Source: Syntrophales bacterium
Lineage (GTDB): Bacteria > Desulfobacterota > Syntrophia > Syntrophales > UBA2192
NCBI GenBank assembly: GCA_025454095.1
Contig: JALOPC010000024.1
Location: 1 to 22,808 of the forward strand
Direction of reading: 5' to 3'
DNA: 22,808 nucleotides
Below, in pieces: positions 1 to 8,984 of the stretch; the stretch's first letter is position 1; each line of letters begins with the position of its first letter. The position numbers were made by a program, and so were the translations under genes. Below the pieces are notes generated by a model. It searched no databases. It was not told the origin of the DNA and worked only from the letters and a program-made list of their open reading frames with translations.

Positions 1-2
1 CG

Positions 3-593
3 CAGCCCCCGCTCGAGCGCTTGCTGCGCGAAGCCCCGTATGGCAGCCGTCTGACGGACGTCGTGATGGAACCCGCCGACAAAGGCGACGTGTTCTATCG
101 TCAATTGCTGTACGCGCAAGGCGGCCCCTTGTGGCTGGAAGAGGCCTGGCAGAGACATTTTCAGAACCTTCGGGACCTGCGCCGGCTTGCCGAAGAAAAC
201 GGTGCCGCACTGGTCGTCGTGCTGCTTCCGACCCGGGAGCAGGTCAACGAACGTTCCCGCTCCGGAGAGTTTCTGGCAAACCATGAGCGTCTGCTCGCAT
301 TTCTCGGGCACGAGGGAATCCCGTTTGTCGATCTTCTCGGTCCCTTGCGGGAGGTATCCTCGCGTGCCTTGGGTCGAGGGGCGGAAAAAGCTCCGCTGTA
401 CTGGCGAACGGACTCACACATGGGTCCAGTCGGGGACCATCTGGTCGGACTCCATGTAGCGCGCAGGCTGATCGCGGAGACCTTCGTCCAGATTCCGGAT
501 CGAGAGGATCGTCTGAACAGACTCGACAAGGCCATTGAAGACTGCTGCGCGAATCCGCCCCGAGGTGTCGGAAACGGAAGGGAACCCCTGTGA
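3..593 (+). CDS. SGNH/AlgX-like O-acetyltransferase or esterase domain protein, 3' part (5' end outside window)
   Basis: The frame is open to the left edge, so the gene probably starts before the window; the TTG at 21 is unlikely to be the true start. The visible part is about 195 residues. A hydrophobic strand (AALVVVLLPTREQVN) is followed near the C-terminus by WRTDSHMGPVGDH. That resembles the D-x-H catalytic block of SGNH-fold AlgX/AlgJ-like polysaccharide O-acetyltransferases (DTHWNPxG type). The N-terminal Ser block is not in view. In those families the enzyme acts on the periplasmic or membrane side to add or remove acetyl groups on exopolysaccharide. The position ahead of a glycosyltransferase operon fits that role. 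The assignment to the fold is moderate; acetyl transfer is inference. A 113-base gap separates it from the next gene, so it may be a separate transcript. Confidence 0.6.
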   Translation, partial: QPPLERLLREAPYGSRLTDVVMEPADKGDVFYRQLLYAQGGPLWLEEAWQRHFQNLRDLRRLAEENGAALVVVLLPTREQVNERSRSGEFLANHERLLAFLGHEGIPFVDLLGPLREVSSRALGRGAEKAPLYWRTDSHMGPVGDHLVGLHVARRLIAETFVQIPDREDRLNRLDKAIEDCCANPPRGVGNGREPL

Positions 594-706
594 ACGACGC
601 GCGTTCCTGCAAGGCGGGAGCGGTGCGTCCACTGGTATGCTTCTTGCTCTAACGTGTTGAGATTCACGGAAATTTTCGCACAGACGACAGGAAACCTCTG
701 CGGCCC

Positions 707-1807
707 ATGGCAACGCATCGGGATTGCATTCTCATCGTCCTCGTCGCCGGGATCGGCGACCTGATCCTTGCCTCGAAGGGCATCCGCGCCATCCGGAACG
801 GGTACCCGGAGGCGGAGATCCACCTGCTCACGAGCACCGATGCGGCACCGCTTGCAAGGCATTACCCCTATGTCGACCGCGTGTGGCCTTTCCCGATCCG
901 GGAGCTCCGCAGCAGCAAAGGGAGCGCGTGGGCGGTGCTGAGTCTCATCCTCCGGCTTCGCCGGTTCCGTTTTCGCCTGGCGGTGAATCTCTACAGTGTC
1001 GAGTCCGCCGCCGGGGCGCTGAAGATGGGCCTGCTGTTCCGGGCGATCCGCGCGCGTCAGAGGGCGGGCCATGACCGCAACGGGTTCGGCCTCTTTCTGA
1101 CGAAACGGATCGCGGCGGGGACTTTTCTTGCAGACCGTCATTTCTCCGAGGCCGTCCTGGAGGCAGCCGCGGCGGCCGGAGGGGTTCCCGACAGCAAAGG
1201 GGTCGACGTGTTCTGGGACCGTGCCGTCGAGAGCCGTTGGAACGGGCTCTTCCCGGATTCCCGCGAAGCACCGGGCTCACCTGTCGTGGGCATCAACCCG
1301 GGCAGCGACCGATCTCTCAAGCGATGGGATTCCGGGCGGTTCAGCCGCGTGGCCGACCGGCTGGTCGAGAGCGAGGGGGCCAGAATCATTCTCCTGGGCG
1401 GCCCCTCGGAGACACAGGTTGCCGGCGCCGTCGAGCGGGGGATGCGGCACCCGGTTGTCAATCTGTCCGGGACGCTGAGCCTGGACGACCTGGCCTTCGT
1501 CATCAGCCGTCTGGACCTGCTGGTGACCAACGACAGCGGGCCCATGCACATCGGCGCCGCGGCGGGAACGCCGCTGGTGGCCCTGTTCGGACCTGCCCTG
1601 CCCGGGCAGTTCGGCCCCTGCGCACCGCCCGCGTGCAGCAGGCTCATCTGGCACGAGATCGGCTGCCGCCCCTGCCCGCAGGACGGCTGCCCGCAGCCGC
1701 GCTGCATGGACAGGATCACGGCCGAGGAAGTTTTCGACGGCTGTCGCGGGCTGCTCCGGGCGCGGACGCGCCCGAAGGAAGCAATGACCATGGGAGGAGT
1801 TTCATGA
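707..1807 (+). CDS. glycosyltransferase family 9 (heptosyltransferase-like)
   Basis: This 366-residue protein is predicted to transfer heptose or a related sugar from an ADP-sugar to a lipopolysaccharide core or other surface glycan at the cytoplasmic face. The N-terminal half opens with a hydrophobic strand and a glycine turn (ILIVLVAGIGDLI), as in GT-B fold WaaC/WaaF proteins. The C-terminal half carries VVGINPGS, ILLGGPSE and the family signature VTNDSGPMHIGAAAGTP, followed by LFGP, which lines the donor site. A cysteine-rich tail (CRPCPQDGCPQPRC) is common in GT9 proteins. The length is normal for the family. It ends in an ATGA overlap with the methyltransferase gene, so the two are translationally coupled. 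The exact sugar and acceptor cannot be read from sequence; family assignment is strong. Confidence 0.9.
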   Translation: MATHRDCILIVLVAGIGDLILASKGIRAIRNGYPEAEIHLLTSTDAAPLARHYPYVDRVWPFPIRELRSSKGSAWAVLSLILRLRRFRFRLAVNLYSVESAAGALKMGLLFRAIRARQRAGHDRNGFGLFLTKRIAAGTFLADRHFSEAVLEAAAAAGGVPDSKGVDVFWDRAVESRWNGLFPDSREAPGSPVVGINPGSDRSLKRWDSGRFSRVADRLVESEGARIILLGGPSETQVAGAVERGMRHPVVNLSGTLSLDDLAFVISRLDLLVTNDSGPMHIGAAAGTPLVALFGPALPGQFGPCAPPACSRLIWHEIGCRPCPQDGCPQPRCMDRITAEEVFDGCRGLLRARTRPKEAMTMGGVS

Positions 1808-2547
1808 GCACGAGCAACCCGGCCATCCGGGCCGGCTTCGAGCGGGTCTTCGTCGAACTGCCCGGGAAAACGGTTTCCTACCTGAAGTGCCGGAGCGCGA
1901 TCCGGCAGCTCCGGGACGTCTCCGGACACAAAGCCGCCCTGGAGAGGGTGTTCTCCCCGGCCATGCGCTTCATCCGGCCCCTGCAGAGCCGGGCGGAACT
2001 GGAGGCGTTGCTCGGGGAAGTGGCTCGTCTCAATCCGTCGACGGTGGTGGAGATCGGTACGGCCTCCGGGGGGACGCTCTTCATGCTCACCCGTGCGGCT
2101 GCGGACGACGCGAAACTCGTCAGCATCGACCTTCCCGGCGGGGCCTTCGGCGGCGGCTACCCGGTGTGGCGGGCCCCTCTGTACCGTTCCTTTGCCAGGC
2201 CCGGCCAGCACGTCCATCTGCTGCGCAGGGACTCGCACGACCCGTCCACCCTGGAGGCACTGCAGGATGTCCTCGGGGGCAGGAGGGTGGATTTCCTGCT
2301 CATCGACGGGGACCACACCTACGAGGGGGTCAAACGGGATTTCGAGATGTACCGGGCGCTCGTCCGTCCCGGCGGCATGATCGGTTTCCACGACATCGTT
2401 CCCCACTCCGAAGAGAGCGGCTGCGAGGTGAACCGGTTCTGGCTGGAGATCCGCAGGTCCTGCGATTCCGTCGAGTTCGTCGAGAACTGGCAGTCGCGGT
2501 TCGGCGGCATCGGCCTGCTCCGGTCGTATCGACCCGTAACGCATTGA
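1804..2547 (+). CDS. class I SAM-dependent methyltransferase (Methyltransf_24 / cephalosporin hydroxylase-like)
   Basis: This 247-residue cytosolic enzyme probably methylates a sugar hydroxyl. The SAM-binding motif I is VVEIGTASGGT at about residues 81-91. The acidic motif after strand 2 is SIDLPGG, and the motif typical of this subfamily is VDFLLIDGDHTYEGVKRD at about 162-179, whose Asp/His residues bind metal in related O-methyltransferases. A further FHDIVPH follows. This arrangement matches glycan O-methyltransferases found in O-antigen and glycolipid clusters. The ATG lies in a 4-base overlap with the stop of the GT9 gene, directly behind a GGGAGG ribosome site, which fixes the start. 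The substrate is inference from context. Confidence 0.85.
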   Translation: MSTSNPAIRAGFERVFVELPGKTVSYLKCRSAIRQLRDVSGHKAALERVFSPAMRFIRPLQSRAELEALLGEVARLNPSTVVEIGTASGGTLFMLTRAAADDAKLVSIDLPGGAFGGGYPVWRAPLYRSFARPGQHVHLLRRDSHDPSTLEALQDVLGGRRVDFLLIDGDHTYEGVKRDFEMYRALVRPGGMIGFHDIVPHSEESGCEVNRFWLEIRRSCDSVEFVENWQSRFGGIGLLRSYRPVTH

Positions 2548-2570
2548 CGGACCGCCATGGGCCACAGCGC

Positions 2571-3461
2571 GTGAAGATCACCGCCGTCATCGTCACCTTC
2601 AACAACCCCGGGATGCTCCGCGATCTCCTGGAAGACCTGCAGCGGCAGAGCCTCCGGCCGCACCGCGTCATCGTCGTGGACAACTCCCCGCGGCGGGCGG
2701 CGGATGCCGCCTGCCTGCCGGTGCCGGGGATCGAAACCGTGCAAATGGCGGCCAACGAGGGATCCGCCGGCGGGTTCCACGAGGGGCTGCGGCTGGCCCT
2801 GGGCGGGGCCGATGCCATATTGACCCTCGACGACGATGTCCGGATGCCCGCCGATGCCGTGGAATCCCTCTGCCGGGGTCTTCGGGATCTCGAGGAGCGT
2901 GAAGCCTGTGTGGGCGCCGTGCGGGCCGTCGGCCCGAACCACCCGGACCCTGTACCCACCCCCATTGCGTGCTTCGCCTGGCGGGGGACGCTCATGAGGG
3001 CCGAGGCCGTGAGGCAGGCGGGGCTTCCCCGGAAGGACTACTTCCTCTATGCCGACGACGCGGAGTACGCGCTCCGCATGGCCGCCCGCGGTTGGCGCTT
3101 CTTCTGGGTCCCCGCGAGCCTGATCGTGGAGCGGCGAAAAGACGACAAGCAGCAGCTGCGCGTCTTCGGGCGCGACGTGACCTGTTATGCCGAGGCGTAC
3201 CGGTTCTACTACGCCGTACGAAACTCCGTCCACGCCTTCCGCACCCACGGGCGCCGCTACGAACTGCGGAAGACGCTGGCCTACGCCGCGAAGATGGCTC
3301 TCCTGCTGCCGTTCGTCCGCACGGGCGAAGGCGGCAGGGCGAAGGCGATCCTGCGGGGCGTGCTCGACGGCTTCCGGTCCAGGCTCGGGAAACGTGCGGA
3401 GTATCACCCCGCCGAGACCCCGGCCGAAACGGTGCTGCGGCCCTCGGAGGCCTGGCGATGA
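2571..3461 (+). CDS. glycosyltransferase family 2 (GlfT1/rhamnosyltransferase-like)
   Basis: This 296-residue GT-A fold transferase begins KITAVIVTFNN, the standard GT2 N-terminal strand. It then shows VIVVDNS, the NEGSAGGFHEGL block typical of rhamnosyl/galactofuranosyl transferases, the metal-binding ILTLDDDVRMP at about residues 81-91, and the acceptor-side KDYFLYADDAEYALRMAARGW region at about 157-177. It should add one sugar to a growing lipid-linked glycan at the inner membrane. The GTG start at 2571 is chosen because the conserved domain begins at once; a TTG at 2544 overlapping the previous stop is an alternative that would add 9 residues. The gene overlaps its neighbour by ATGA at the 3' end. 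The donor sugar is unknown. Confidence 0.85.
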   Translation: MKITAVIVTFNNPGMLRDLLEDLQRQSLRPHRVIVVDNSPRRAADAACLPVPGIETVQMAANEGSAGGFHEGLRLALGGADAILTLDDDVRMPADAVESLCRGLRDLEEREACVGAVRAVGPNHPDPVPTPIACFAWRGTLMRAEAVRQAGLPRKDYFLYADDAEYALRMAARGWRFFWVPASLIVERRKDDKQQLRVFGRDVTCYAEAYRFYYAVRNSVHAFRTHGRRYELRKTLAYAAKMALLLPFVRTGEGGRAKAILRGVLDGFRSRLGKRAEYHPAETPAETVLRPSEAWR

Positions 3462-4316
3462 GCGAACCCGTCGAGTCCCGCCGGTGTCCCTACTGCCTGA
3501 GAGAGGCATCGCCCGGCCTCGCCGCGGGCGGGTGGCGGTTTTTCCAATGTTCGAACTGCCGGCTCGTGTTCCGTGACGGCCTCGATGTGCCGGAAACCGT
3601 TGTCGAGGAACGCCGCTACTACGAGGACGATTATTTCCGGGAGCTGGCCTGGGATCAGCTGGAAGGCTACCGCGACGGCATCTACCGCGAGGCGCTCGAC
3701 CGGATCGAAGGGCAGGTGGGGCGCGGGCGCCTGCTCGACGTGGGCTGCGGCTGCGGGTTCTTCCTGCGCGAGGCGCTCGCGGGAGTCGATCGACTTTCTC
3801 CGAAGTGCGATCGGAGACGTGGGGATCCCGGGAACCCTGGAGAACTGCGACCCGGGCGAGCGCTACGACGCCGTTACGATGATCAACGTGCTCGATCACC
3901 TCGTTGATCCCTGGAAAGATGCGGCGAGAGCGGCCGCTCTCCTGAGGGAGGGGGGCGTGCTGTACGTGAGAGTGCCCAACGGCCCGTTTCACCGCGCGCT
4001 CTTCCGGCTGATGAAATCCTCCTGCGGCCTCAACGGAAGCGCCGGGCGGGTCGTGGTGTTTCACAATTACGCCCTGTCGGCGGCCTGGCTCGCGAAGATG
4101 CTCGCCGATCGGGGGTTTTCCCCCGTCGAGATCCGCAATGCCGGCCTCTCCGAATTCAACGGCTATCGGCGGCAGACGGGGCGGGCCCGGGCTCTGCACG
4201 CGTTGCGTCGGGCGGTGTGGCGCGGGGCGAAATCCGCCGAGCGTCTCAGCGCCGGCAGGCTCCTCTGGGGGTCCTCCCTGGAGGTGACGGCGCGAAAACA
4301 AAAGGATGCGGTCTGA
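3458..4316 (+). pseudogene. class I SAM methyltransferase with N-terminal zinc ribbon, broken by an internal frame-shifting deletion
   Basis: The first part (3458 to about 3780) encodes a CPYC...CSNC zinc ribbon (residues 9-12 and 32-35), then YYEDDYF and the SAM motif I LLDVGCGCGFFLREA. The frame then changes. From about 3780 the continuation is read one frame later: RESIDFLRSAIGD, YDAVTMINVLDHLVDPW (motif corresponding to strand 4), REGGVLYVRVPNG, then a C-terminal helix region ending at 4316. Both halves are well preserved and in the right order for the Methyltransf_11/23 family. The piece between them, strand 2 with its acidic SAM-ribose-binding residue (roughly 10-14 residues expected), is absent. 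Without frame correction the first frame ends at 3907. Either a real lesion or a sequence/assembly error explains this. The original role would be sugar methylation. The ATG overlaps the GT2 stop. Confidence 0.8.
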
Positions 4317-4321
4317 ACAGC

Positions 4322-6238
4322 ATGTGCGGGATCTGCGGAGCAGTAACGACAAACGGCAGCCGGATCGACGAAACGGTCCTGCGGCGCATGACCGACGTCA
4401 TGACCCACCGGGGCCCCGACGAGTCGGGGGTCTACCTGCGGCAGGCTCCCGGGCTGTCGGTGGGGCTCGGCCACCGCCGGCTCTCGATCATCGACCTCTC
4501 CGAGGCGGGCCGGCAGCCCCTGTCCAACGAGGACGGCACCGTGTGGCTCGTCTTTAACGGGGAGATCTACAACTACCTGGAGCTTCGAAGGGAACTGGAG
4601 GGCAAGGGCCACCGCTTCCGCTCCCATACGGACAGCGAGGTCATCGTCCATCTCTACGAGGAGGAAGGCACGCACTGCGCGCGGCGGCTTGCGGGCATGT
4701 TCGCCTTCGCCCTGTGGGACCAACGGGCGGAGACGCTCGTGCTGAGCCGCGACCGCATCGGCATCAAGCCCCTGGTCTACCGGCACGACGGCGGCACGTT
4801 CCTCTTCGCCTCGGAGATCAAGTCGATCCTGCAGCACCCCGGCGTGGAGAAACGGATCGACTGGCAGGCCCTCGGGCTCTACCTCACGTTCAACTACATC
4901 CCCGCCCCCTGGAGCATCTTCCAGGGCATCCGCAAGCTCCTGCCGGGGCAGACCCTCTGCTTCCGGGGCGGGACGGTCAGCACGGGCGAATACTGGAACA
5001 TCGACCGCGAAGGGCCTGCGGGCCGCGGCGAGGCGGGTCTCGAGGAGCAGAAGGCGCTCCTGTTCGAGACCCTCGAGGCCTCCGTGCAGCGCCACATGGT
5101 CGCCGACGTCCCCGTGGGGGCCTTTCTCAGCGGCGGCATCGACTCGAGCATCGTCGTGGGGCTCATGGCGAGGCATTCCCCGCGGCCCGTGCAGACCTAC
5201 ACCATCGGCTTTGCGGACATGCCGCTTTTCGACGAGCGCTCCTACGCCCGCGAGGTGGCCCGGTTTCACGGCACGGAGCACCGGGAGATCGCCCTCACCG
5301 CCCGCGACGTCCTGGAGGCGGTCCCGGCGGTCCTCGAATCCTTCGACGAACCCTTCGCCGACTCCTCGGCGCTGCCCACCTATATCGTGTCCCGCGAGAC
5401 GGCGAGAAGCGTCAAGGTGGCCCTCTCGGGCGACGGCGGCGACGAACTCTTTGCCGGCTACCGCATGTACGCGGGCGAGCGGTGGGCCTCGCTCTATACC
5501 CTCATCCCGGGCGCCCTGCGCCGGGGCCTCATCGAACCCCTGGCCGCTGCGCTGCCCGATTCCCGGGAGACGCTGCTGACCGATTACGCGCGCCGGGTGA
5601 AGAAGTTCGTGCGGGGGGCGGGGCAGCCCTTCGAGCGGCGGTTTCTCGCGTGGAACGAGATCTTCGACCGCGCCGCGAGGGAGGAGCTCCTCCGGAAGCG
5701 GCCCGAGGTGTACATGGACCTGGGCGAAGAGATAGTCCGGGAGAGGCTCCGGGAGCGAGACGACGACGCCGTCAACCGGATGCTCTACGCCGACGTGAAG
5801 GAATCGCTTCCCGGCGACATGCTCAAGAAGGTCGACCACATGAGCATGCTGAACTCCCTCGAGGTCCGCGTGCCTTTCCTGGATCACCGGGTGTGCGAGC
5901 TGGCCTTCTCCATCAGCGGGGGCCGGAAGCTGCGCAACGGCCGGGGGAAGGTCATCCTCGTGGAAACCTTCAAGGACCTTCTGCCGCCCATGCTGCACAA
6001 CCGTCCGAAATGGGGCTTCGAGATGCCCATTTCGGCCTGGCTGCGCAACGAGCTGGGAGGGATGATCGACGAGACGCTCGAGACGGGACGGCTCAGCCGC
6101 CAGGGGATCTTCGACGCGCAGGCCGTCGCGCGGCTCGTCGCGGAATTCCGCGAGCGCCGCAGGGACCCCTCGTGGCAGCTCTGGAACCTCATGGCCTTCC
6201 AGGTCTGGCACGAAAAATACATGGCAGGAAGCGCATGA
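4322..6238 (+). CDS. asnB: asparagine synthetase, glutamine-hydrolysing
   Basis: This 638-residue protein makes an amide from an acyl-adenylate using ammonia released from glutamine. Translation starts at MCGICGAV, which leaves Cys2 as the N-terminal nucleophile after Met removal and fixes the start against longer in-frame alternatives. The class II glutaminase domain follows (MTHRGPDESG, GHRRLSIIDLS, LVFNGEIYNY, HTDSEVI). The synthetase domain has the PP-loop FLSGGIDSS at about residues 268-276 and ALSGDGGDELFAGY. Length and order are those of AsnB. It lies inside a glycan cluster and overlaps the next glycosyltransferase by ATGA. AsnB-like enzymes in such clusters are often thought to amidate a uronic acid or sugar acid rather than serve free asparagine supply; that role is inference here. 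Family assignment is strong. Confidence 0.93.
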   Translation: MCGICGAVTTNGSRIDETVLRRMTDVMTHRGPDESGVYLRQAPGLSVGLGHRRLSIIDLSEAGRQPLSNEDGTVWLVFNGEIYNYLELRRELEGKGHRFRSHTDSEVIVHLYEEEGTHCARRLAGMFAFALWDQRAETLVLSRDRIGIKPLVYRHDGGTFLFASEIKSILQHPGVEKRIDWQALGLYLTFNYIPAPWSIFQGIRKLLPGQTLCFRGGTVSTGEYWNIDREGPAGRGEAGLEEQKALLFETLEASVQRHMVADVPVGAFLSGGIDSSIVVGLMARHSPRPVQTYTIGFADMPLFDERSYAREVARFHGTEHREIALTARDVLEAVPAVLESFDEPFADSSALPTYIVSRETARSVKVALSGDGGDELFAGYRMYAGERWASLYTLIPGALRRGLIEPLAAALPDSRETLLTDYARRVKKFVRGAGQPFERRFLAWNEIFDRAAREELLRKRPEVYMDLGEEIVRERLRERDDDAVNRMLYADVKESLPGDMLKKVDHMSMLNSLEVRVPFLDHRVCELAFSISGGRKLRNGRGKVILVETFKDLLPPMLHNRPKWGFEMPISAWLRNELGGMIDETLETGRLSRQGIFDAQAVARLVAEFRERRRDPSWQLWNLMAFQVWHEKYMAGSA

Positions 6239-7469
6239 GCAAAATCCGCGTCATCCACGTCATCACCCGTTTCGACAAGGGCGGCTCCGCCGAGAACACC
6301 TGCCTCACCGCCCTGGGGCTCGATCCGGAGACCTATGAAATCGAACTCGTGGTCGGGGCGTCGGAGGAATCCGACATGGGGCCGGAAGAGCGGGCCTGCG
6401 TCGCGGAGAACCTCGAGCGCCTCCGGGCCCGGGGGGTCAAAATCCTGACCCTGGCGGAACTGGTGAGGCGGGTGAGCCCCGTCAACGATCTGGCCGCCCT
6501 GTTCAGCCTCTGGCGGCTCTTCCGCCGGGAGCGGCCCCGCATCGTCCACACCCACACCTCCAAGGCGGGCATCGTCGGCCGCTGGGCGGCCTGGCTGGCG
6601 GGGGTTCCCGTCGTCATCCACACCCCCCACGGGCACGTCTTCTGGGGGTACTTCGGGCCCGCGAAGACCCGCTTCTTCGTCCTCCTCGAGAAACTTTCGG
6701 CCCTTGTCACGGACCGGCTTGTCATGCTCACGGAGCAGGAGCGGATCGATCACCTGCGCGTCGGCATCGCGCCCGCGGAGACGTTCGTCACGATCCACAG
6801 CGGCGTCGACTTGGTTCCCTTCGCGGCGGCGAAGGCTGCGAGGGACGAGGCCCGACGGAGCCTCGGCATCCCGGAGGGGGCTTTTGCCGTCGGCACCGTG
6901 GGACGGCTCACGGCCATCAAGGGCCCCGAGGTCCTGATGGCTGCGGCGCGTGCGGTCGTCGAACGCCGCCCGCAGAGTGTGTTCGTCTTCCTGGGCGCGG
7001 GCGAGATGCTCGAGGCGCTGCAGGCGCGGGCCGTAAAGCTGGGGATCGAGGGTCATGTGCGCTTTGCAGGGTGGCGCCCCGACGTGGCCCGCATGATGAG
7101 CGCGCTGGACTGTTTCGCCTTCCCGTCGATCAACGAGGGGATGGGCAAGGCCCTCGTCGAGGCGATGGCCCTGGAAAAACCCGTCGTCGCGAGCCGCGTG
7201 GGCGGCATCATCGACCTCGTCGACGACGGAGTCAGCGGCTTTCTCGTTCCGCCGGCAGACCCGCAGGCGCTGGCCGACCGGATTCTTTTCTTCCTGGAAA
7301 ACCCGGAAACGGCGCGCCGCATGGCCGCGAGGGCCGCCGGGACGGCCGCTGCCTACAGCGCCGCGGCCATGGTCCGGAAGATCGAGGCCCTCTACGCCGC
7401 TGGCAAGGGTTTTGCTCATTCAGGAGCGAAGGAGAAAATTCCTCTTCGGGGGGCGTCCCATGGGTCTGA
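6235..7469 (+). CDS. glycosyltransferase family 4, natural stop codon lost (apparent 3' frameshift)
   Basis: The first 390 or so residues are a complete GT-B fold GT4 enzyme. They show VIHVITRFDKGGSAENT at the N-terminus, IVHTHTSKAGIVGRWAA, TPHGHVFWGYF, TVGRLTAIKGPEVL, and the E-x7-E block FPSINEGMGKALVEAMA at about 292-308, then GGIIDLVDDG. In the frame as given there is no stop after the domain ends near 7405. The frame stays open to 8988, running across the whole next gene in the wrong frame, which cannot be its natural end. One extra base before 7467, for example in the six-G run at 7448-7453, would move it onto the TGA at 7467-7469, giving a short overlap with the next ATG like its neighbours; that end is used here. 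The start overlaps asnB by ATGA. It should add a sugar to the lipid-linked glycan. Confidence 0.8.
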
Positions 7470-8959
7470 AAAAAAAGACCGTCCTGCTGATCTTTGCGAT
7501 CGTGTTGCCGGCGATTCTCGCGGCATGGCCCGTCGCGGCCGCCGATCCCCAACCGGAGGCGAGGCCGGACGCAAGACCTGCGCTGGGCCTCATCGACCTG
7601 CGGTCGAACTTCAGCGACGGCGCATACGACGTGGAGACCCTCGTCCGGATGGCGAAGGAGCGGGGATTTTCCGTCGTCGTCATCAACGACCACGACCGCA
7701 TGGCCATGGAATACGGGCTGCCCCCGCTTCGCAACGTCGTCAAGAAGCGCGAGGAAAAAGGCTCGATCAACCGCTGGGGCGCGGCTTCCTGGCTGAGCGC
7801 CATCCAGGAGGTGGAGAAGAAGTACCCCGACATGATCGTCATCCCGGGCACGGAGACGGCGCCCTTCTACCATTGGACCGGAAACCCCGTCACGGGGGAT
7901 CTCACCGCCTGGAACCACGAGCGGCGCATTTTGACGGTGGGGCTCGACAGTCCCGAAGACTACCAGTCGCTCCCCGTGCTGCACAACGGGTTCACGACGC
8001 GGTGGGTGAACCTGGCCCTGCCGGGCATCTTCGCGTTCCTGGCGGCCCTCGCGGTGGGCGCGTTCATGATCCGCTGGAAGGGCCCCTACCGATTCGCCGG
8101 CATCGCCGTGGTCGCGCTGAGCCTTGTTTTCCTCGCCAACAGCGACCCATTCCGCAGTTCGCCCTTCGACCCCTACAGCGGGCACCCGGGGATCGCCCCC
8201 TGGCAGCTGCTGATCGACGACGTGCGCGGCAAGGGCGGTCTCACCTTCTGGAACCACGTGGAAACGCAGTCGGGCGTGCGGGACATGGGTCCCGTCAAGG
8301 TCAACACGGCGCCGCACCCCGAGGTCCTGGACGAGTCGAAACACTACACGGGCTTTGCCGTCCTGTACGGCGACACCGTGACGGTCACCGAGCCCGGCGG
8401 GCTGTGGGACCGGGTGCTGTCGGACTACTGCCGGGGGTACCGCGAGCATCCCGCCTGGGGCATCGCCACGGCCCACTACCACAAGGAGGGCGAGGCCGGC
8501 GAGCAGCTCGGGAATTTCCAGACGGGCTTCTTCGTCGAGAAGCTCTCGCGCAAGGACGTCCTGGAGGCCCTGCGGACGGGAAAGACGTATGCCTACCGGG
8601 GTTCGTACCCGACGTTCGCCCGCCTCGACGAGTTCTCCGTCTCCTCGACGGACGGCGGCAAACGGGCCATCTCGGGCGAGCAGATCGTCCTGAAGGGAAA
8701 CCCCGTCATCCGGATCCGGATCTCGGGGGATGCCGAATCCGCGGCGCCCGTAAGGGTCCGGCTGATTCGCTCGGGCGAGCTGGTGAAGGTCTTCGAGGGG
8801 CCGCTGCCCCTGGAGGTCAGTTACGAGGACGAGTATTTCAGGCCCGGCGAGCGCGCCTTCTACCGGATGGACATGCAGGAGCGCGGGACCCTGGTGTCGA
8901 ACCCCATCTTCGTCGACTACCGCATGAATCTCGAGGTGAAGCAGGCCACGGGGGGCTGA
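7460..8959 (+). CDS. membrane-anchored PHP-like (polymerase and histidinol phosphatase fold) protein, degenerate metal site
   Basis: This 499-residue protein starts MGLKKKTVLLIFAIVLPAIL, a signal peptide or N-terminal anchor, which favours the ATG at 7460 over the upstream TTG at 7412. Next come PHP-like blocks: SNFSDG (49-54), NDHD (76-79), PGTE with Glu132 and His138, FWNHVE with His266, and HYHKEG with His341. A hydrophobic hairpin (about 185-205 and 211-229) interrupts the domain and should span the membrane, so most of the protein is predicted to be periplasmic. The first PHP motif, normally H-x-H, reads D46-L-R48, and the late Asp-x-His reads His339-Tyr-His341. Ligands are therefore missing and activity is doubtful. 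A C-terminal beta-rich region (about 400-490) follows. The position in the glycan operon suggests a role in processing the polymer, which is inference. Confidence 0.7.
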   Translation: MGLKKKTVLLIFAIVLPAILAAWPVAAADPQPEARPDARPALGLIDLRSNFSDGAYDVETLVRMAKERGFSVVVINDHDRMAMEYGLPPLRNVVKKREEKGSINRWGAASWLSAIQEVEKKYPDMIVIPGTETAPFYHWTGNPVTGDLTAWNHERRILTVGLDSPEDYQSLPVLHNGFTTRWVNLALPGIFAFLAALAVGAFMIRWKGPYRFAGIAVVALSLVFLANSDPFRSSPFDPYSGHPGIAPWQLLIDDVRGKGGLTFWNHVETQSGVRDMGPVKVNTAPHPEVLDESKHYTGFAVLYGDTVTVTEPGGLWDRVLSDYCRGYREHPAWGIATAHYHKEGEAGEQLGNFQTGFFVEKLSRKDVLEALRTGKTYAYRGSYPTFARLDEFSVSSTDGGKRAISGEQIVLKGNPVIRIRISGDAESAAPVRVRLIRSGELVKVFEGPLPLEVSYEDEYFRPGERAFYRMDMQERGTLVSNPIFVDYRMNLEVKQATGG

Positions 8960-8984
8960 GCCTTTCGCGTAACAGGGAATTGCG

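Noticed and set aside
594..706. A promoter before the GT9 gene (TTGAGA near 659)
   Set aside because: No -10 of acceptable quality lies at normal distance; the gap shows only a short GAACG/CGTTC palindrome without a T-run.
2319..6211. Long minus-strand open frames of 677 and 682 codons across the glycan genes
   Set aside because: They lie opposite well-supported GT2, methyltransferase and AsnB genes and show only low-complexity Arg/Pro/Gly-type composition.
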